Shown here one piece after another: positions 37,526 through 46,142 of a stretch of 64,000 nt of DNA; the stretch's first letter is position 1; each line of letters opens with the position of its first letter. Source of the stretch: Pedobacter montanisoli (GTDB lineage Bacteria; Bacteroidota; Bacteroidia; Sphingobacteriales; Sphingobacteriaceae); NCBI RefSeq assembly GCF_022809115.1, contig NZ_JALGBH010000001.1:434001-498000 (forward strand). The letters are read 5' to 3'. The position numbers were made by a program, and so were the translations under genes. The notes under the pieces are model-generated. The model was not told the DNA's origin. It was given only the letters and a program-made list of their open reading frames with translations, and did no database searches.

Positions 37526-37810
37526 TTACCACAATAGATTCTTTTTAATCACCACAAAGTTGTTATAGTTCTGTAATTCGCCTTCACTTACTTCTACTTT
37601 TTCTACTTTTGCTTTTTCGGGTCCTTCATTGCACCATTCTATGAACATTTCTAACGTTTGAGGATCTGCTTCTGCTTCAATCAACACCGAACCGTCTTTT
37701 TCATTTTTGACCTTTCCCTTAACGCCCATCTGATCGGCCACAGCTTTAGTGCTCGCTCTAAAAAAAACGCCCTGAACCTTACCCGTAACCTTAATATTAA
37801 TATGCTGCAT
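37526..37810 (-). CDS. acyP: Acylphosphatase
   Basis: This small 94-residue enzyme hydrolyses carboxyl-phosphate bonds of acylphosphates. The active-site motif GKVQGVFFRASTKAVAD holds the phosphate-binding Arg, and the catalytic Asn lies in GKVKNEKDGSVLIEAE. Length and spacing are standard. It lies 77 bases after the nitronate monooxygenase-like gene start region on the minus strand, before the flippase gene; the physiological substrate is unknown for most bacterial members. Confidence 0.95.
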   Translation of the reverse strand: MQHINIKVTGKVQGVFFRASTKAVADQMGVKGKVKNEKDGSVLIEAEADPQTLEMFIEWCNEGPEKAKVEKVEVSEGELQNYNNFVVIKKNLLW

Positions 37811-37887
37811 TATTCTTCAATTTTTAGCCTTTACCTCAAGGGCAAAAGCTTATATTTTACAAAACTAACAAAAGCGCGTAGAACTCA

Positions 37888-38835
37888 TTAAATCTCTAAG
37901 CCCGATATTCTTTTCTTTTCATTTATAAACTCCTGCCAGATCTGTTCAAGTATTGCTGCTGCAGGTTTTATTTCACGAAGCATAGCCGATACCTGTCCAA
38001 TCTCCAGTTCGCCTTCTTGCATATCGCCCTCAAACATCCCTTTCTTTGCTCTTGCTCTTCCTAAGAGTTTACCTAATTCATCAGCATTTGCGCCCGCAGC
38101 CTCGGCCTGAGCAATAGTTTCGGCAAAATCATTTTGCAACAAGCGTACCGGAACCAGCTTTTTCATTCTCAACTTGGTATCGCCTTCTACAGCGTGAATA
38201 ATCTTTTCTTTAAAGCTGAGATGTGCAGATGATTCTTCAGCAACTGCAAATGCCGAACCCACCTGAACGGCCTCTGCACCTAAGGCAAAAGCAGCTAACA
38301 TTGCTTTACCGCCAGCAATTCCTCCTGCGGCAATTACAGGAATATTTACGGCATCTGCTATCATTGGGATCAGACATAATGTGGTTGTTTCTTCTCTTCC
38401 GTTATGTCCTCCAGCTTCAAAACCTTCGGCAACGATAGCATCAACACCCGCATTTTGTGCTTTTACAGCAAATTTCTTATTGGCAATTACATGCACTACA
38501 GTAATTCCTTTTTCTTTTAGAAAACTTGTCCACGTAGCTGGGTTACCTGCCGATGTGAATACGATTTCGACCTGCTCTTCAACCAAAATCTGCATGATTT
38601 CTTCGATGTTAGGATAAAGCAAGGGAACATTCACCGCAAAAGGTCGATCTGTAGCCACCCTGCATTTACGGATATGTTCTTTTAGAACTTCAGGATACAT
38701 AGATCCCGCACCTATAATACCCAAACCTCCAGCATTTGAAACCGCAGCAGCTAAACGCCACCCACTGCACCAGATCATGCCTGCCTGTATGATAGGATAT
38801 TTTATACCAAAAAGAGATGTTATTCTGTTGTTCAT
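37888..38835 (-). CDS. Nitronate monooxygenase / FabK-like FMN-dependent TIM-barrel protein
   Basis: This 315-residue 2-nitropropane-dioxygenase-family flavoprotein begins ITSLFGIKYPIIQAGM, as family members do. It has FMN phosphate-binding segments IAAGGIAGGKAMLAAFALG and AEAVQVGSAF, and the GFEAGGHNGREE motif shared with FabK enoyl-ACP reductases. Substrate cannot be settled between alkyl nitronates and enoyl-ACP; Bacteroidota annotations usually say nitronate monooxygenase. It follows the amidohydrolase gene by six bases and is probably co-transcribed with it. Confidence 0.88.
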   Translation of the reverse strand: MNNRITSLFGIKYPIIQAGMIWCSGWRLAAAVSNAGGLGIIGAGSMYPEVLKEHIRKCRVATDRPFAVNVPLLYPNIEEIMQILVEEQVEIVFTSAGNPATWTSFLKEKGITVVHVIANKKFAVKAQNAGVDAIVAEGFEAGGHNGREETTTLCLIPMIADAVNIPVIAAGGIAGGKAMLAAFALGAEAVQVGSAFAVAEESSAHLSFKEKIIHAVEGDTKLRMKKLVPVRLLQNDFAETIAQAEAAGANADELGKLLGRARAKKGMFEGDMQEGELEIGQVSAMLREIKPAAAILEQIWQEFINEKKRISGLEI

Positions 38836-38841
38836 AGAAAT

Positions 38842-40008
38842 CTAAACTAAACGCGCAACCTTTGTATGGTTACCGATTTTTAAATCCGGTCCGATATTGA
38901 GCAGATTAATACCGGGTTGCTTGCCTACCTGCAAACTTCCATATTGCTGATCTATATTTAAGAATTTAGCACCATTTAAAGTAGCCCATGTAATTAAATG
39001 ATCAAACGAAATATTTTTATGTTCCTGTATAACCTGCATTTCAGCCAAGATACTTAACTGATGATTACTGGCCAGGCTGTCCGTACCCAAGGTAATTTTA
39101 ATATCTTCGTTCAGCAGCATTTCTATATCGGGTAAATTATTCTCGATATAAAGATTGGCATGCGCACATAGGCACCAAAACACAAAGCCATGTTGTTGAC
39201 GGGCAAAATCCACATCTTGTTTTGTGCTAAATGTATTATGCACTAGAAGAAGGTTGTTTTGTGGTAATTGAGGTAAATGATACCTTAAGGAGTTTTCTCC
39301 ATTACCATGGTAGGTGGATTTCTGTACGCCTAACCGTTCATACATCTGGGCAAACTGTCCGGTACCCAATTCAAAGAATTCATTTTCTGCCGCTGTTTCC
39401 TGATTATGTATGCTTAATATATCTTTAAACCTGGTTACACTTCTAATCGCCGTAAACAATTCTTCTGAAACTGAATAGGGCGCATGCGGAACAATAGAAG
39501 CCGGTAAAGGTTCAAAATTTTCACAGATGCTTAAAGCATTATCTATGATAGGCTTTGAAGGTCTGTCAAATCCAAATACCTCTACAAAAGTGTGGTAATA
39601 AATAGCACTGTTTTCTTTTACTACTTTAGAAGCCAGAACATTTGAAATGTCGCCCACGGCAACAATACCGTTCTCAAACATTTGTCTGTCTGCTTCTTTC
39701 ATCGCAGATAAAACAGTTTCTTCAGCTTGCTCACGTTGTGCTACAATCTCCTTTACAAAAGCAGGTAAGCCTGTTTTTTGAGGTATCTTTTTAAATAAAT
39801 GCGAAAGTTCTAAATGACAATGCGTGTTCACAAAGCCAGGAACCAGTACACCTTCATAATATTCTATGTCGGTAATATTTAATTCAACAGCCTCCTCTTT
39901 GGTATAAACTCCTGTTATTGTACCATCAGGTTCAAATCCTATAACACCATCCTTTACGGGCGGGGTTATAACCGGATAAATGTAATTTGCTGAAATGTAA
40001 TTGACCAC
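38842..40008 (-). CDS. Amidohydrolase-superfamily metal-dependent deaminase/hydrolase
   Basis: This 388-residue protein has the metal-binding HxH in GFVNTHCHLELSHL, further ligands in IVPHAPYSVSEE and ILSIHNQETAAE, and the active-site Asp in TLGTDSLASNH. That set marks the SAH/MTA/guanine deaminase-chlorohydrolase branch. Possible substrates include S-adenosylhomocysteine, aminofutalosine (menaquinone synthesis) or purines; sequence alone does not decide. The start is GTG at 40008, followed at once by MetValAsnTyr; there is no ATG. It lies six bases before the nitronate monooxygenase-like gene. Confidence 0.85.
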   Translation of the reverse strand: MVNYISANYIYPVITPPVKDGVIGFEPDGTITGVYTKEEAVELNITDIEYYEGVLVPGFVNTHCHLELSHLFKKIPQKTGLPAFVKEIVAQREQAEETVLSAMKEADRQMFENGIVAVGDISNVLASKVVKENSAIYYHTFVEVFGFDRPSKPIIDNALSICENFEPLPASIVPHAPYSVSEELFTAIRSVTRFKDILSIHNQETAAENEFFELGTGQFAQMYERLGVQKSTYHGNGENSLRYHLPQLPQNNLLLVHNTFSTKQDVDFARQQHGFVFWCLCAHANLYIENNLPDIEMLLNEDIKITLGTDSLASNHQLSILAEMQVIQEHKNISFDHLITWATLNGAKFLNIDQQYGSLQVGKQPGINLLNIGPDLKIGNHTKVARLV

Positions 40009-40221
40009 TTTACAAATAAACGAGATTTCTTTTAAAAGAAAACTGTTTCATGTTGCAGAAAATATCAACAAAGTGTAGAGTTTCTCTACACTTATATTTT
40101 CACACACAAAAATCAAAACACTAAAAATCAACAACTTAAATATTAATATTATTCTGGCACTCTTATGTTACACTGCTTATCAAGTGTTTTAAAATTGTAT
40201 AACCTTAAAAAATTAATAATT

Positions 40222-40530
40222 ATGAAAAAATTATTTGTAGTAGCATTAGTAGCAGCAGCCGGTTTTATTTCAACTCAATCACAAGCGTCAGAAATTAAGT
40301 TAACAAAAGTTACAGCCGTTCAGGACAGTGTAATTAAAACGCCAATCAAACTAGAAGAATTACCTGATGCCATTAAAACCACTTTACAATCTGATCCTTA
40401 TAAAGACTGGATGCCAACTGCTGCATTTGCAGTAAAAAAAGGCGATAAACAATACTACCAGGTAGATGTAAAAAAAGAAGAAGAGACTAAGTCTTTAAAC
40501 TTTACCGCCGATGGTAAACCTATTGAATAG
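40222..40530 (+). CDS. Small secreted PepSY-like/hypothetical protein
   Basis: This 102-residue exported protein starts at ATG 40222 (MKKLFVVALVAAAGFISTQS, a signal peptide cleaved after about residue 23). An ATG 57 bases earlier in frame would add a non-signal prefix and is rejected. The mature part has the LEELPDAIKTTLQSDPYKDW / YYQVDVKKEEE pattern of Bacteroidota PepSY-like BLIP-fold proteins: a short helix followed by beta hairpins. No function can be given. A hairpin terminator directly follows, and the next gene starts inside its tail. Confidence 0.75.
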   Translation: MKKLFVVALVAAAGFISTQSQASEIKLTKVTAVQDSVIKTPIKLEELPDAIKTTLQSDPYKDWMPTAAFAVKKGDKQYYQVDVKKEEETKSLNFTADGKPIE

Positions 40531-40562
40531 TCATAATTTCAGATATCGCAATAATTACAGAG

Positions 40563-40592
40563 GCCGGATTTATCCGGCTTTTGTTATTTTTG
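40563..40592 (+). terminator. Terminator of the small secreted protein gene, overlapping a promoter-like box
   Basis: GCCGGAT (40563-40569) pairs with ATCCGGC (40572-40578) in a tight hairpin followed by TTTTGTTATTTTTG. The tail contains TATTTTTG (40585-40592), a perfect TAnnTTTG, three bases before the response-regulator ATG at 40596. Confidence 0.75.
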
Positions 40593-40595
40593 TAT

Positions 40596-41927
40596 ATGCC
40601 TACAGTTTTAATCATTGAAGATGATAGCACCTTTGCCCAGATTATTGAGGCTTTTCTAAGCAGGAATGGCTATATCGTAAAATGGGCCAACAGTATCAAA
40701 AAAGCAATTGAAATACTGAGGATAGATCAGTTTGAATTGCTTTTGGTCGATTACAGGTTACCCGATGGGAATGGAACAGACATCCTGAACTTCAGAAAAG
40801 AGTTCGGCATTTCTGCTCCGGCCATTATTATGACCAGTTTCAATGATGTACGCACCGCTGTAAAATCAATTCACTTAGGTGCCGCAGACTATATTACCAA
40901 ACCGATCAATCCTGACGAATTACTTATGGTCATTAATCAGGTTCTGAAGGCCAGGGCTTATGAAGAAGATCTTGAGAAAAACATAAGTGATTTTATTAAA
41001 GGAGAAAGCGAGGCGGCCCAACGACTTTACCAGTATATAGACTTGGTTGCCGGAACCGATATGTCGGTATTGATACAGGGAGAAAGCGGAACGGGAAAAG
41101 AAGTTGCAGCAAGAAACATACACCAGCAAAGTAAAAGAAACGATAAAAAATTTATCGCCTTAGATTGTGGCGCTTTATCTAAAGAACTGGCAGCAAGTGA
41201 GCTTTTTGGGCATGTAAAAGGAGCCTTTACAGGAGCCGTTAATGACAAAAAAGGGTGTTTTGAGGAAGCAAACGGCGGCACTATTTTTCTGGACGAAATT
41301 GGCAACTTAAGTTATGAGGTTCAGGTAAAACTTTTACGTGCACTGCAAGAACGTGTAATACAGCCGGTAGGTAGTAATAAACAGATTAAAGTTGATGTAC
41401 GAATTGTAGCGGCTACCAATGATGACCTAATGAACAGCATCAAAAATGGAGAATTCAGAGAAGATCTTTATCATCGCTTAAACGAATTTAAAATACAATT
41501 ACCTGCTTTACGCGATAGAGGTGTAGATTTAGAAATCTTTATCAATCATTTTATCCGGCTTTCTAATAAGGAGCTGAAACGGGATGTAAAGGATATTGAT
41601 GAAGAAACCCGTTCTCTTTTATTACAATATGACTGGCCCGGTAATTTACGTGAGCTGAAAAATGTAATTAAGCGTATGGTATTGCTTACCCCAGGTATTT
41701 TAGCTACCGCAGACAGCCTGCCCGATGAAATGAAAATAGCCGTTGCATCTGCCAAAAACCACATCAATAATCCTTCAGATTTAAAAGCGGTTAATGAAAG
41801 CAATGAAAAAGCGCTGATTACCGAGACCTTAATTAAAGTAAAATACAATAAGTCTAAAGCGGCAAAACTTCTAAACATAGACCGGAAAACGCTTTATAGC
41901 AAAATGGAGCGCTATGGAATAGAATAA
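40596..41927 (+). CDS. Sigma-54-dependent response regulator (NtrC family)
   Basis: It activates sigma-54 promoters when phosphorylated. The receiver domain (1-120) has the acidic pocket IIEDD, phosphoacceptor Asp in LLVDYRLPDGNG and Lys in ITKPINPDE. The AAA+ domain (about 140-370) has Walker A GESGTGKE, the sigma-54 contact loop GAFTGA, Walker B GGTIFLDEIGN and sensor II-type LRELKNVI. The C-terminal Fis-type helix-turn-helix is KVKYNKSKAAKLLNIDRKTL. The start is ATG 40596 (MPTVLIIEDD); a TTG 15 bases upstream is in the terminator tail. It converges with a hybrid kinase gene 47 bases away, a likely partner. Confidence 0.95.
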   Translation: MPTVLIIEDDSTFAQIIEAFLSRNGYIVKWANSIKKAIEILRIDQFELLLVDYRLPDGNGTDILNFRKEFGISAPAIIMTSFNDVRTAVKSIHLGAADYITKPINPDELLMVINQVLKARAYEEDLEKNISDFIKGESEAAQRLYQYIDLVAGTDMSVLIQGESGTGKEVAARNIHQQSKRNDKKFIALDCGALSKELAASELFGHVKGAFTGAVNDKKGCFEEANGGTIFLDEIGNLSYEVQVKLLRALQERVIQPVGSNKQIKVDVRIVAATNDDLMNSIKNGEFREDLYHRLNEFKIQLPALRDRGVDLEIFINHFIRLSNKELKRDVKDIDEETRSLLLQYDWPGNLRELKNVIKRMVLLTPGILATADSLPDEMKIAVASAKNHINNPSDLKAVNESNEKALITETLIKVKYNKSKAAKLLNIDRKTLYSKMERYGIE

Positions 41928-41974
41928 ATATTTTTTGTACCGGGAAATTAAACAGGAATTCCTATGCTTTTTTA

Positions 41975-44455
41975 TTACCCTTCAGCCTTCATATATTGCT
42001 GATCACTTATTTTATATATAAGCAATTTCAATCTTTCCAATAACTGAGTAGCCTTACGGTACTCGGCAGCATCAATACGGCCTTTTTGCTCAATTTCCAT
42101 TTCAAAACTTCTAAAAGCCTGACCTAATTCCCCTGCACCAACCTGACTAATCCTTCCAGCCAAACGATGAACAATCAATCTGCTTTCTTCAAAATCATGC
42201 TTTTTTAAACTGCTTTTTAATAACCCAGAATCTTCTTCACAATCTTTGATAAAGGTTCTTAGAATACCCGCTACTATTTTTCTATCGCCCATGGCCATTT
42301 TCAGCAGGTTTCCTATATCAAACTCTTTTGCTCGCCTTTCTTCGGTGGTTCTTTTCAATAAATTGAGCAGATCTTCTGTTTTAAAAGGTTTAATCAGGAT
42401 ATCTTTAAAACCTTTTTTAAGAATATGCTGCTGCTCATCTGGCAGTACTTGAGCCGTAATTGCATAATAGGCTACATTTACAGGTAATTTTTTCTTTAAG
42501 CGCTTTATCAAATCTGTACCGCTTGTTTCTCTTAAGCGTATATCTATCAAAACATGGCTTAAATGATCAGGAACATCAGCATTTAAAATATCATTGGCAT
42601 TGTTAAACAATTCATAATTGATATTATTCAACGAGAAAACCAGTCCACATAAATCTAGGATTAATTGATCATCATCAATAACCCAAACAGTTGTTGAAGG
42701 ATTAAAATGCTGGCCTAAAGCCTGATGTACACCTGATTTTTCAGGGGCTGTTTCTCCCTTTTCAAACTTCAAATAGAAAGAGATTATAGTTCCATTTCCC
42801 GGTTCACTTTTTACACTGATCCTTCCCCCTTGGGCATCAATCAATGTTTTTACAATATTGAGGCCCAAACCAGCACCATGTTGATTCAAAACCCGTTTTT
42901 GTGGTATTTCAAGTTGCTCAAATTCATTAAAAATACGCTCTGCGTCTTCTTTTGAAAAGCCAATTCCTGTATCTTCTACCCTGAAATAGCAATGCAACAT
43001 ATCTTCCTGCCATTTACTCTCTAAGCTTAAAATCACTTTTCCTTTAAGCGTAAATTTTATGGCGTTTCCTATGAGGTTGTATAATACCTGTTTTAGCCTA
43101 AACACATCTCCTTTTAGCCAAAAAGTCTTATCGGCTTCTATTTCATAATCTAATAAAAGATTTTTTTGTTGTGCAAGGGGCTGCATAGCTTCTATTACCT
43201 CTTTAATTACACCGTTCATTTCAAAAGTTTCATTTACAAAAGAAAACTCTCCAGATATGATCCGGTTATAATCAAGAATTTCATTTACGATCTGCAATAA
43301 ATGTACTGAAGACTGGTGTATAGCCGCAACATGCTTGGGATTGGGTGTATTCTGTCTAAGAATATATTCTGAATAACCTAAAATAGATTGTAAAGGCGTT
43401 CTGATTTCATGGCTCATGTTCGACAGGAAACGTTGCTTGGCTTTTCCGTGATACTCGGCTTCGTCTTTAGCTTTTTCTAGTGCTATCCTATATTTATTGC
43501 TCTTGGCTATATCTGCAAATATGAGGTAGCCCAAAATCAGGGTAATACACAGAAAAGAAATCATGATCAGTTTAATTTCATGAACACCTTGGTTCACCGT
43601 ATTTCTTGCATCTAAACCTTTCTGATCAACCTGTGCCAATGCTTCTGCCTCAACCTCTTTCAATATATTTAACATTTGTTTGGTAAGCGCATGACTGGAA
43701 GAGGCTAATTCTGTTTCTTTTTTTACAAACAGGGTACTTTTTTCTTTTTGCTCTAATTCAATGTTTCTTAAAGCGGTTTCAATATTTTGAACCAGACTAT
43801 CCTGTATTTTAGGATTTAAGGTATCTTTCTTTACCGTGAGCTCTTCTTTTATAATCTCATAAACCTCTGCTTTCTTTTTACCGAACAACCTGCTTAAAAA
43901 GCCTTTTGATCTTTCTTCTGGTTGAGCTGGTGCTACTGTAGTGGTAGAAGTTGATTTTTCTGTAGTATAGGTAGCACTATCTATCTGCTTGCTTTGTTGT
44001 GCGAACATTTCTGATAGCTTTTGAACTTCATCAGAAAATGATTTGGTATTAACCAATGTTTCTTTTACTTCTAAATAGGATAAGAATTGTTTATTCCTAT
44101 CGGCTAGTAAATGCTTTAGCGAGTTAATGCGTTTAAGCTGTTTAGCATCATCTTTATAGAGAATGGATAGAGTATCCAGTGTTTTTCTTACGGCTTTGGT
44201 TTCAGTAACAAAATTTGAGTTGTGAGGTTTATGGTCGGTTTGCAGCTGATCTAAACGGTAAATTTTATGAGACAGGGAGTTTACCATTTTTAGCTTCACA
44301 TTGGGCGATGATACTTTTTCTACCGTGCCTAAAATTTCCCTGAATACAAACCTGCTTACCCCCCATGCCAAGAACAAAGCAACCAATCCAAACAGAAAGC
44401 CTAAAATAACCTTACCTTTTGTTGCTCTGAAAAAAAACCTGTTTGGATTTGCCAT
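41975..44455 (-). CDS. Membrane hybrid histidine kinase with receiver and Hpt domains
   Basis: This 826-residue phosphorelay protein has two membrane segments (about 14-36 and 290-312) bracketing a roughly 250-residue sensor region rich in coiled-coil heptads. The HisKA domain follows (FLSNMSHEIRTPLQSI, His near 348), then HATPase (NLIGNAIKFT, DTGIGF, HGAGLGLNIV). A receiver domain (VWVIDDDQLILDL; phosphoacceptor Asp in VLIDIRLRE) and a C-terminal Hpt domain (LIVHRLAGRISQVGAG) complete a full relay. It converges with the sigma-54 regulator gene. A charged GFLSRLFGKKKAE segment inside the sensor is unusual for a periplasmic domain. Confidence 0.92.
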   Translation of the reverse strand: MANPNRFFFRATKGKVILGFLFGLVALFLAWGVSRFVFREILGTVEKVSSPNVKLKMVNSLSHKIYRLDQLQTDHKPHNSNFVTETKAVRKTLDTLSILYKDDAKQLKRINSLKHLLADRNKQFLSYLEVKETLVNTKSFSDEVQKLSEMFAQQSKQIDSATYTTEKSTSTTTVAPAQPEERSKGFLSRLFGKKKAEVYEIIKEELTVKKDTLNPKIQDSLVQNIETALRNIELEQKEKSTLFVKKETELASSSHALTKQMLNILKEVEAEALAQVDQKGLDARNTVNQGVHEIKLIMISFLCITLILGYLIFADIAKSNKYRIALEKAKDEAEYHGKAKQRFLSNMSHEIRTPLQSILGYSEYILRQNTPNPKHVAAIHQSSVHLLQIVNEILDYNRIISGEFSFVNETFEMNGVIKEVIEAMQPLAQQKNLLLDYEIEADKTFWLKGDVFRLKQVLYNLIGNAIKFTLKGKVILSLESKWQEDMLHCYFRVEDTGIGFSKEDAERIFNEFEQLEIPQKRVLNQHGAGLGLNIVKTLIDAQGGRISVKSEPGNGTIISFYLKFEKGETAPEKSGVHQALGQHFNPSTTVWVIDDDQLILDLCGLVFSLNNINYELFNNANDILNADVPDHLSHVLIDIRLRETSGTDLIKRLKKKLPVNVAYYAITAQVLPDEQQHILKKGFKDILIKPFKTEDLLNLLKRTTEERRAKEFDIGNLLKMAMGDRKIVAGILRTFIKDCEEDSGLLKSSLKKHDFEESRLIVHRLAGRISQVGAGELGQAFRSFEMEIEQKGRIDAAEYRKATQLLERLKLLIYKISDQQYMKAEG

Positions 44456-44584
44456 TTACCCTAAAACTGCATTTAAATTAAAAGACAGAACCCACAAAAT
44501 TTGAACCGAAATAGCTTGATGTTAGCAGAAAGTTACATGATAAATTAATCATTCTTCGTTTATGGAGATACGCTGCCATCCTTT

Positions 44585-44592
44585 TATATTTG
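44585..44592 (+). promoter_or_regulatory. -7 box TATATTTG before the WYL regulator
   Basis: TATATTTG is followed by GATA and the ATG at 44597, the same layout as the EnvC-like gene. A leaderless or near-leaderless transcript is implied. Confidence 0.5.
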
Positions 44593-44596
44593 GATA

Positions 44597-45286
44597 ATGA
44601 ATAGGATTGACAGGCTTTTTGGTATTCTGGTACTTTTACAATCGAGAAAGTTTATTACGGCAGAGAAAATTGCTGAGCAGTTTAGTATTAGTATCAGAAC
44701 CGTTTACCGTGATATAAGAGCTTTAACAGAGCAGGGTATTCCACTTCATTTCGAGCCCAACAAAGGCTATCAGGTTGTTTCAGGTTATTTTTTACCTCCC
44801 ATCTCTTTTAATGCCGAAGAAGCCAATGCTTTGTTAATGATGGAACGTTTTTTAGAAGGTTTTGCCGATAAATCTATTAAACGCCATTACAACAACGCTT
44901 TAGATAAAGTAAAAACAGTATTAAAAAGTGTTCAGAAAGAGAAATTCGATTCTTTAAATGAAAATATTAAGCTGCAATTACCTGAGCGTTTAAAAAACGA
45001 CTTTGAGCACTTAAGCCTTTTACAAAATGCCATAGCAGTAAAAAGCTGTTTACTTTTAGAATATAAGAATAATGAAGGCATTGAAAGTAAACGCGAGATA
45101 GAACCTATAGGTTTAATATTTTATGCTTTTAGCTGGCACCTTATTGCGTGGTGCAACCTAAGAAATGAGTATCGCGATTTTAAAGTAGCCAACATCATTA
45201 ATGTTCGAGATCTGGATAAATCCTTTATTAAAACAGACCATATTCCAGTTAGCGAGTACATGAAGTTTCTTCCGGTAAACTATTAG
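44597..45286 (+). CDS. YafY-type WYL-domain transcriptional regulator
   Basis: This 229-residue regulator has an N-terminal winged helix-turn-helix (RIDRLFGILVLLQSRKFITA, with SIRTVYRDIRALTEQGIPL) and a WYL ligand domain (about 130-215, FYAFSWHLIAWCNLRNEYRDF). WYL domains sense small ligands or nucleic acid ends. It is divergent from the hybrid kinase and followed by a DinB-family gene; YafY-type regulators often control an adjacent DinB gene. A palindrome with ACTG/CAGT arms upstream of dinB is a candidate target. The C-terminal extension seen in phage-defence WYL proteins is absent. Confidence 0.92.
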   Translation: MNRIDRLFGILVLLQSRKFITAEKIAEQFSISIRTVYRDIRALTEQGIPLHFEPNKGYQVVSGYFLPPISFNAEEANALLMMERFLEGFADKSIKRHYNNALDKVKTVLKSVQKEKFDSLNENIKLQLPERLKNDFEHLSLLQNAIAVKSCLLLEYKNNEGIESKREIEPIGLIFYAFSWHLIAWCNLRNEYRDFKVANIINVRDLDKSFIKTDHIPVSEYMKFLPVNY

Positions 45287-45317
45287 AATTGTTTAATTTT
45301 CAGTTGAGGTTACGTCA

Positions 45318-45337
45318 CCCTGAACTTGTTTCAGGGT
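45318..45337. repeat. Second copy of the CCCTGAAC palindromic repeat
   Basis: CCCTGAACTTGTTTCAGGGT is identical over 20 bases to 1531-1550, and CT follows in both. The companion ATGCTGAA unit found before accC is missing here, so this is a solitary half. It begins 31 bases past the WYL gene stop and may act as its transcript end. Confidence 0.7.
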
Positions 45338-45413
45338 CTATTTAAGTAGATATTGCAAATTCAACACAACCTAATTCATGATTTTTTCAAAAAAATGTTG
45401 ATGGCAATTTCGC

Positions 45414-45450
45414 ACTGCCATAGGGTTGTCAGTAGCCATACTTTACTTTG
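45414..45450 (+). promoter_or_regulatory. Palindrome and -7 region upstream of the DinB gene
   Basis: ACTGCCATAGGGTTGTCAGT (45414-45433) has arms ACTGCCA and TGTCAGT, an ACTGnCA-TGnCAGT palindrome around six bases. A TTTACTTTG -7-like box follows at 45442-45450. The placement suits a repressor site, most likely for the adjacent WYL regulator (inference). A further inverted pair, TGGCA and TGCCA, spans 45402-45420, and CTTTGTT/AACAAAG at 45446-45463 abuts the start. Confidence 0.5.
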
Positions 45451-45466
45451 TTAAAAAACAAAGAAT

Positions 45467-45964
45467 ATGGAACTGATTAAAGAACTATCAAAAGAATTAG
45501 CTGCTGAAGCAGGCACTACACAAAAATTTTTGGCTTTGGTACCCGTAGACAAATTAGATTGGGCACCTCACGAAAAAAGCATGAAAATGGGTGATCTGGC
45601 TGTTCATATTGCCGAACTTCCTACCTGGGTTAAATTAGGACTGGAAACCGAAGGTCTGGATTTTGCCACAATGGAATACCAAGCACCTGTAATTAAAAGC
45701 TCACAAGATTTATTAACCCTTTTTGAAAACAGCTTAAAAGAAGGACAGGAAAGTCTTGAAAAAGCTATGCCCGAAGACCTGAACAAACGCTGGGTATTAA
45801 GAAGCGGCGATAAAATACATGCAGATTTGAGCAGCTATGAAACCATAAGACATGCTTTTGCGCAAACCTCTCATCACCGGGCACAGTTAGGTGTTTATTT
45901 CAGACTGTTAAACATCCCTGTTCCGGGTTCTTATGGCCCAAGTGCTGATGAAACAACTTTTTAA
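45467..45964 (+). CDS. DinB-family four-helix-bundle protein
   Basis: This 165-residue protein of the DinB/YfiT superfamily opens with helix ELSKELAAEAGTTQKFLALV and has the metal-ligand histidines in MGDLAVHIAELPTW and AFAQTSHHRAQLGVYFRLL, the spacing of DinB nickel/zinc proteins. Members include putative thiol-dependent S-transferases; the activity here is unknown. It follows the WYL regulator and has a candidate palindromic operator upstream, suggesting induction by the regulator's ligand or stress. Confidence 0.9.
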   Translation: MELIKELSKELAAEAGTTQKFLALVPVDKLDWAPHEKSMKMGDLAVHIAELPTWVKLGLETEGLDFATMEYQAPVIKSSQDLLTLFENSLKEGQESLEKAMPEDLNKRWVLRSGDKIHADLSSYETIRHAFAQTSHHRAQLGVYFRLLNIPVPGSYGPSADETTF

Positions 45965-46010
45965 AACTACCTAAAGAATATCCAAAATAAATCCGAATTA
46001 AACCAACCAA

Positions 46011-46090
46011 AAGAGGGTATCTAAAATTAAACCGGTCATTTACCAGACAGGAAATGAATAAGGTTCTTTAGATATCCTCTTTATTTTTAT
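46011..46090 (+). terminator. Long structured hairpin terminator after the DinB gene
   Basis: AAGAGGGTATCTAAA (46011-46025) pairs with TTTAGATATCCTCTT (46067-46081, one G-U). The 41-base loop contains smaller matches, AACC/GGTT and CATTT/AAATG. T-rich sequence follows. It is long for a terminator and may be a structured RNA element as well. Confidence 0.65.
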
Positions 46091-46142
46091 TGCTTTTTAT
46101 CTGAATAGTTTTGGTTACTTTGCACCATAAGCTATAAATAGA

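Noticed and set aside
40165..40221. Earlier ATG for the small secreted protein
   Set aside because: The extra residues block a clear signal peptide that starts at 40222.
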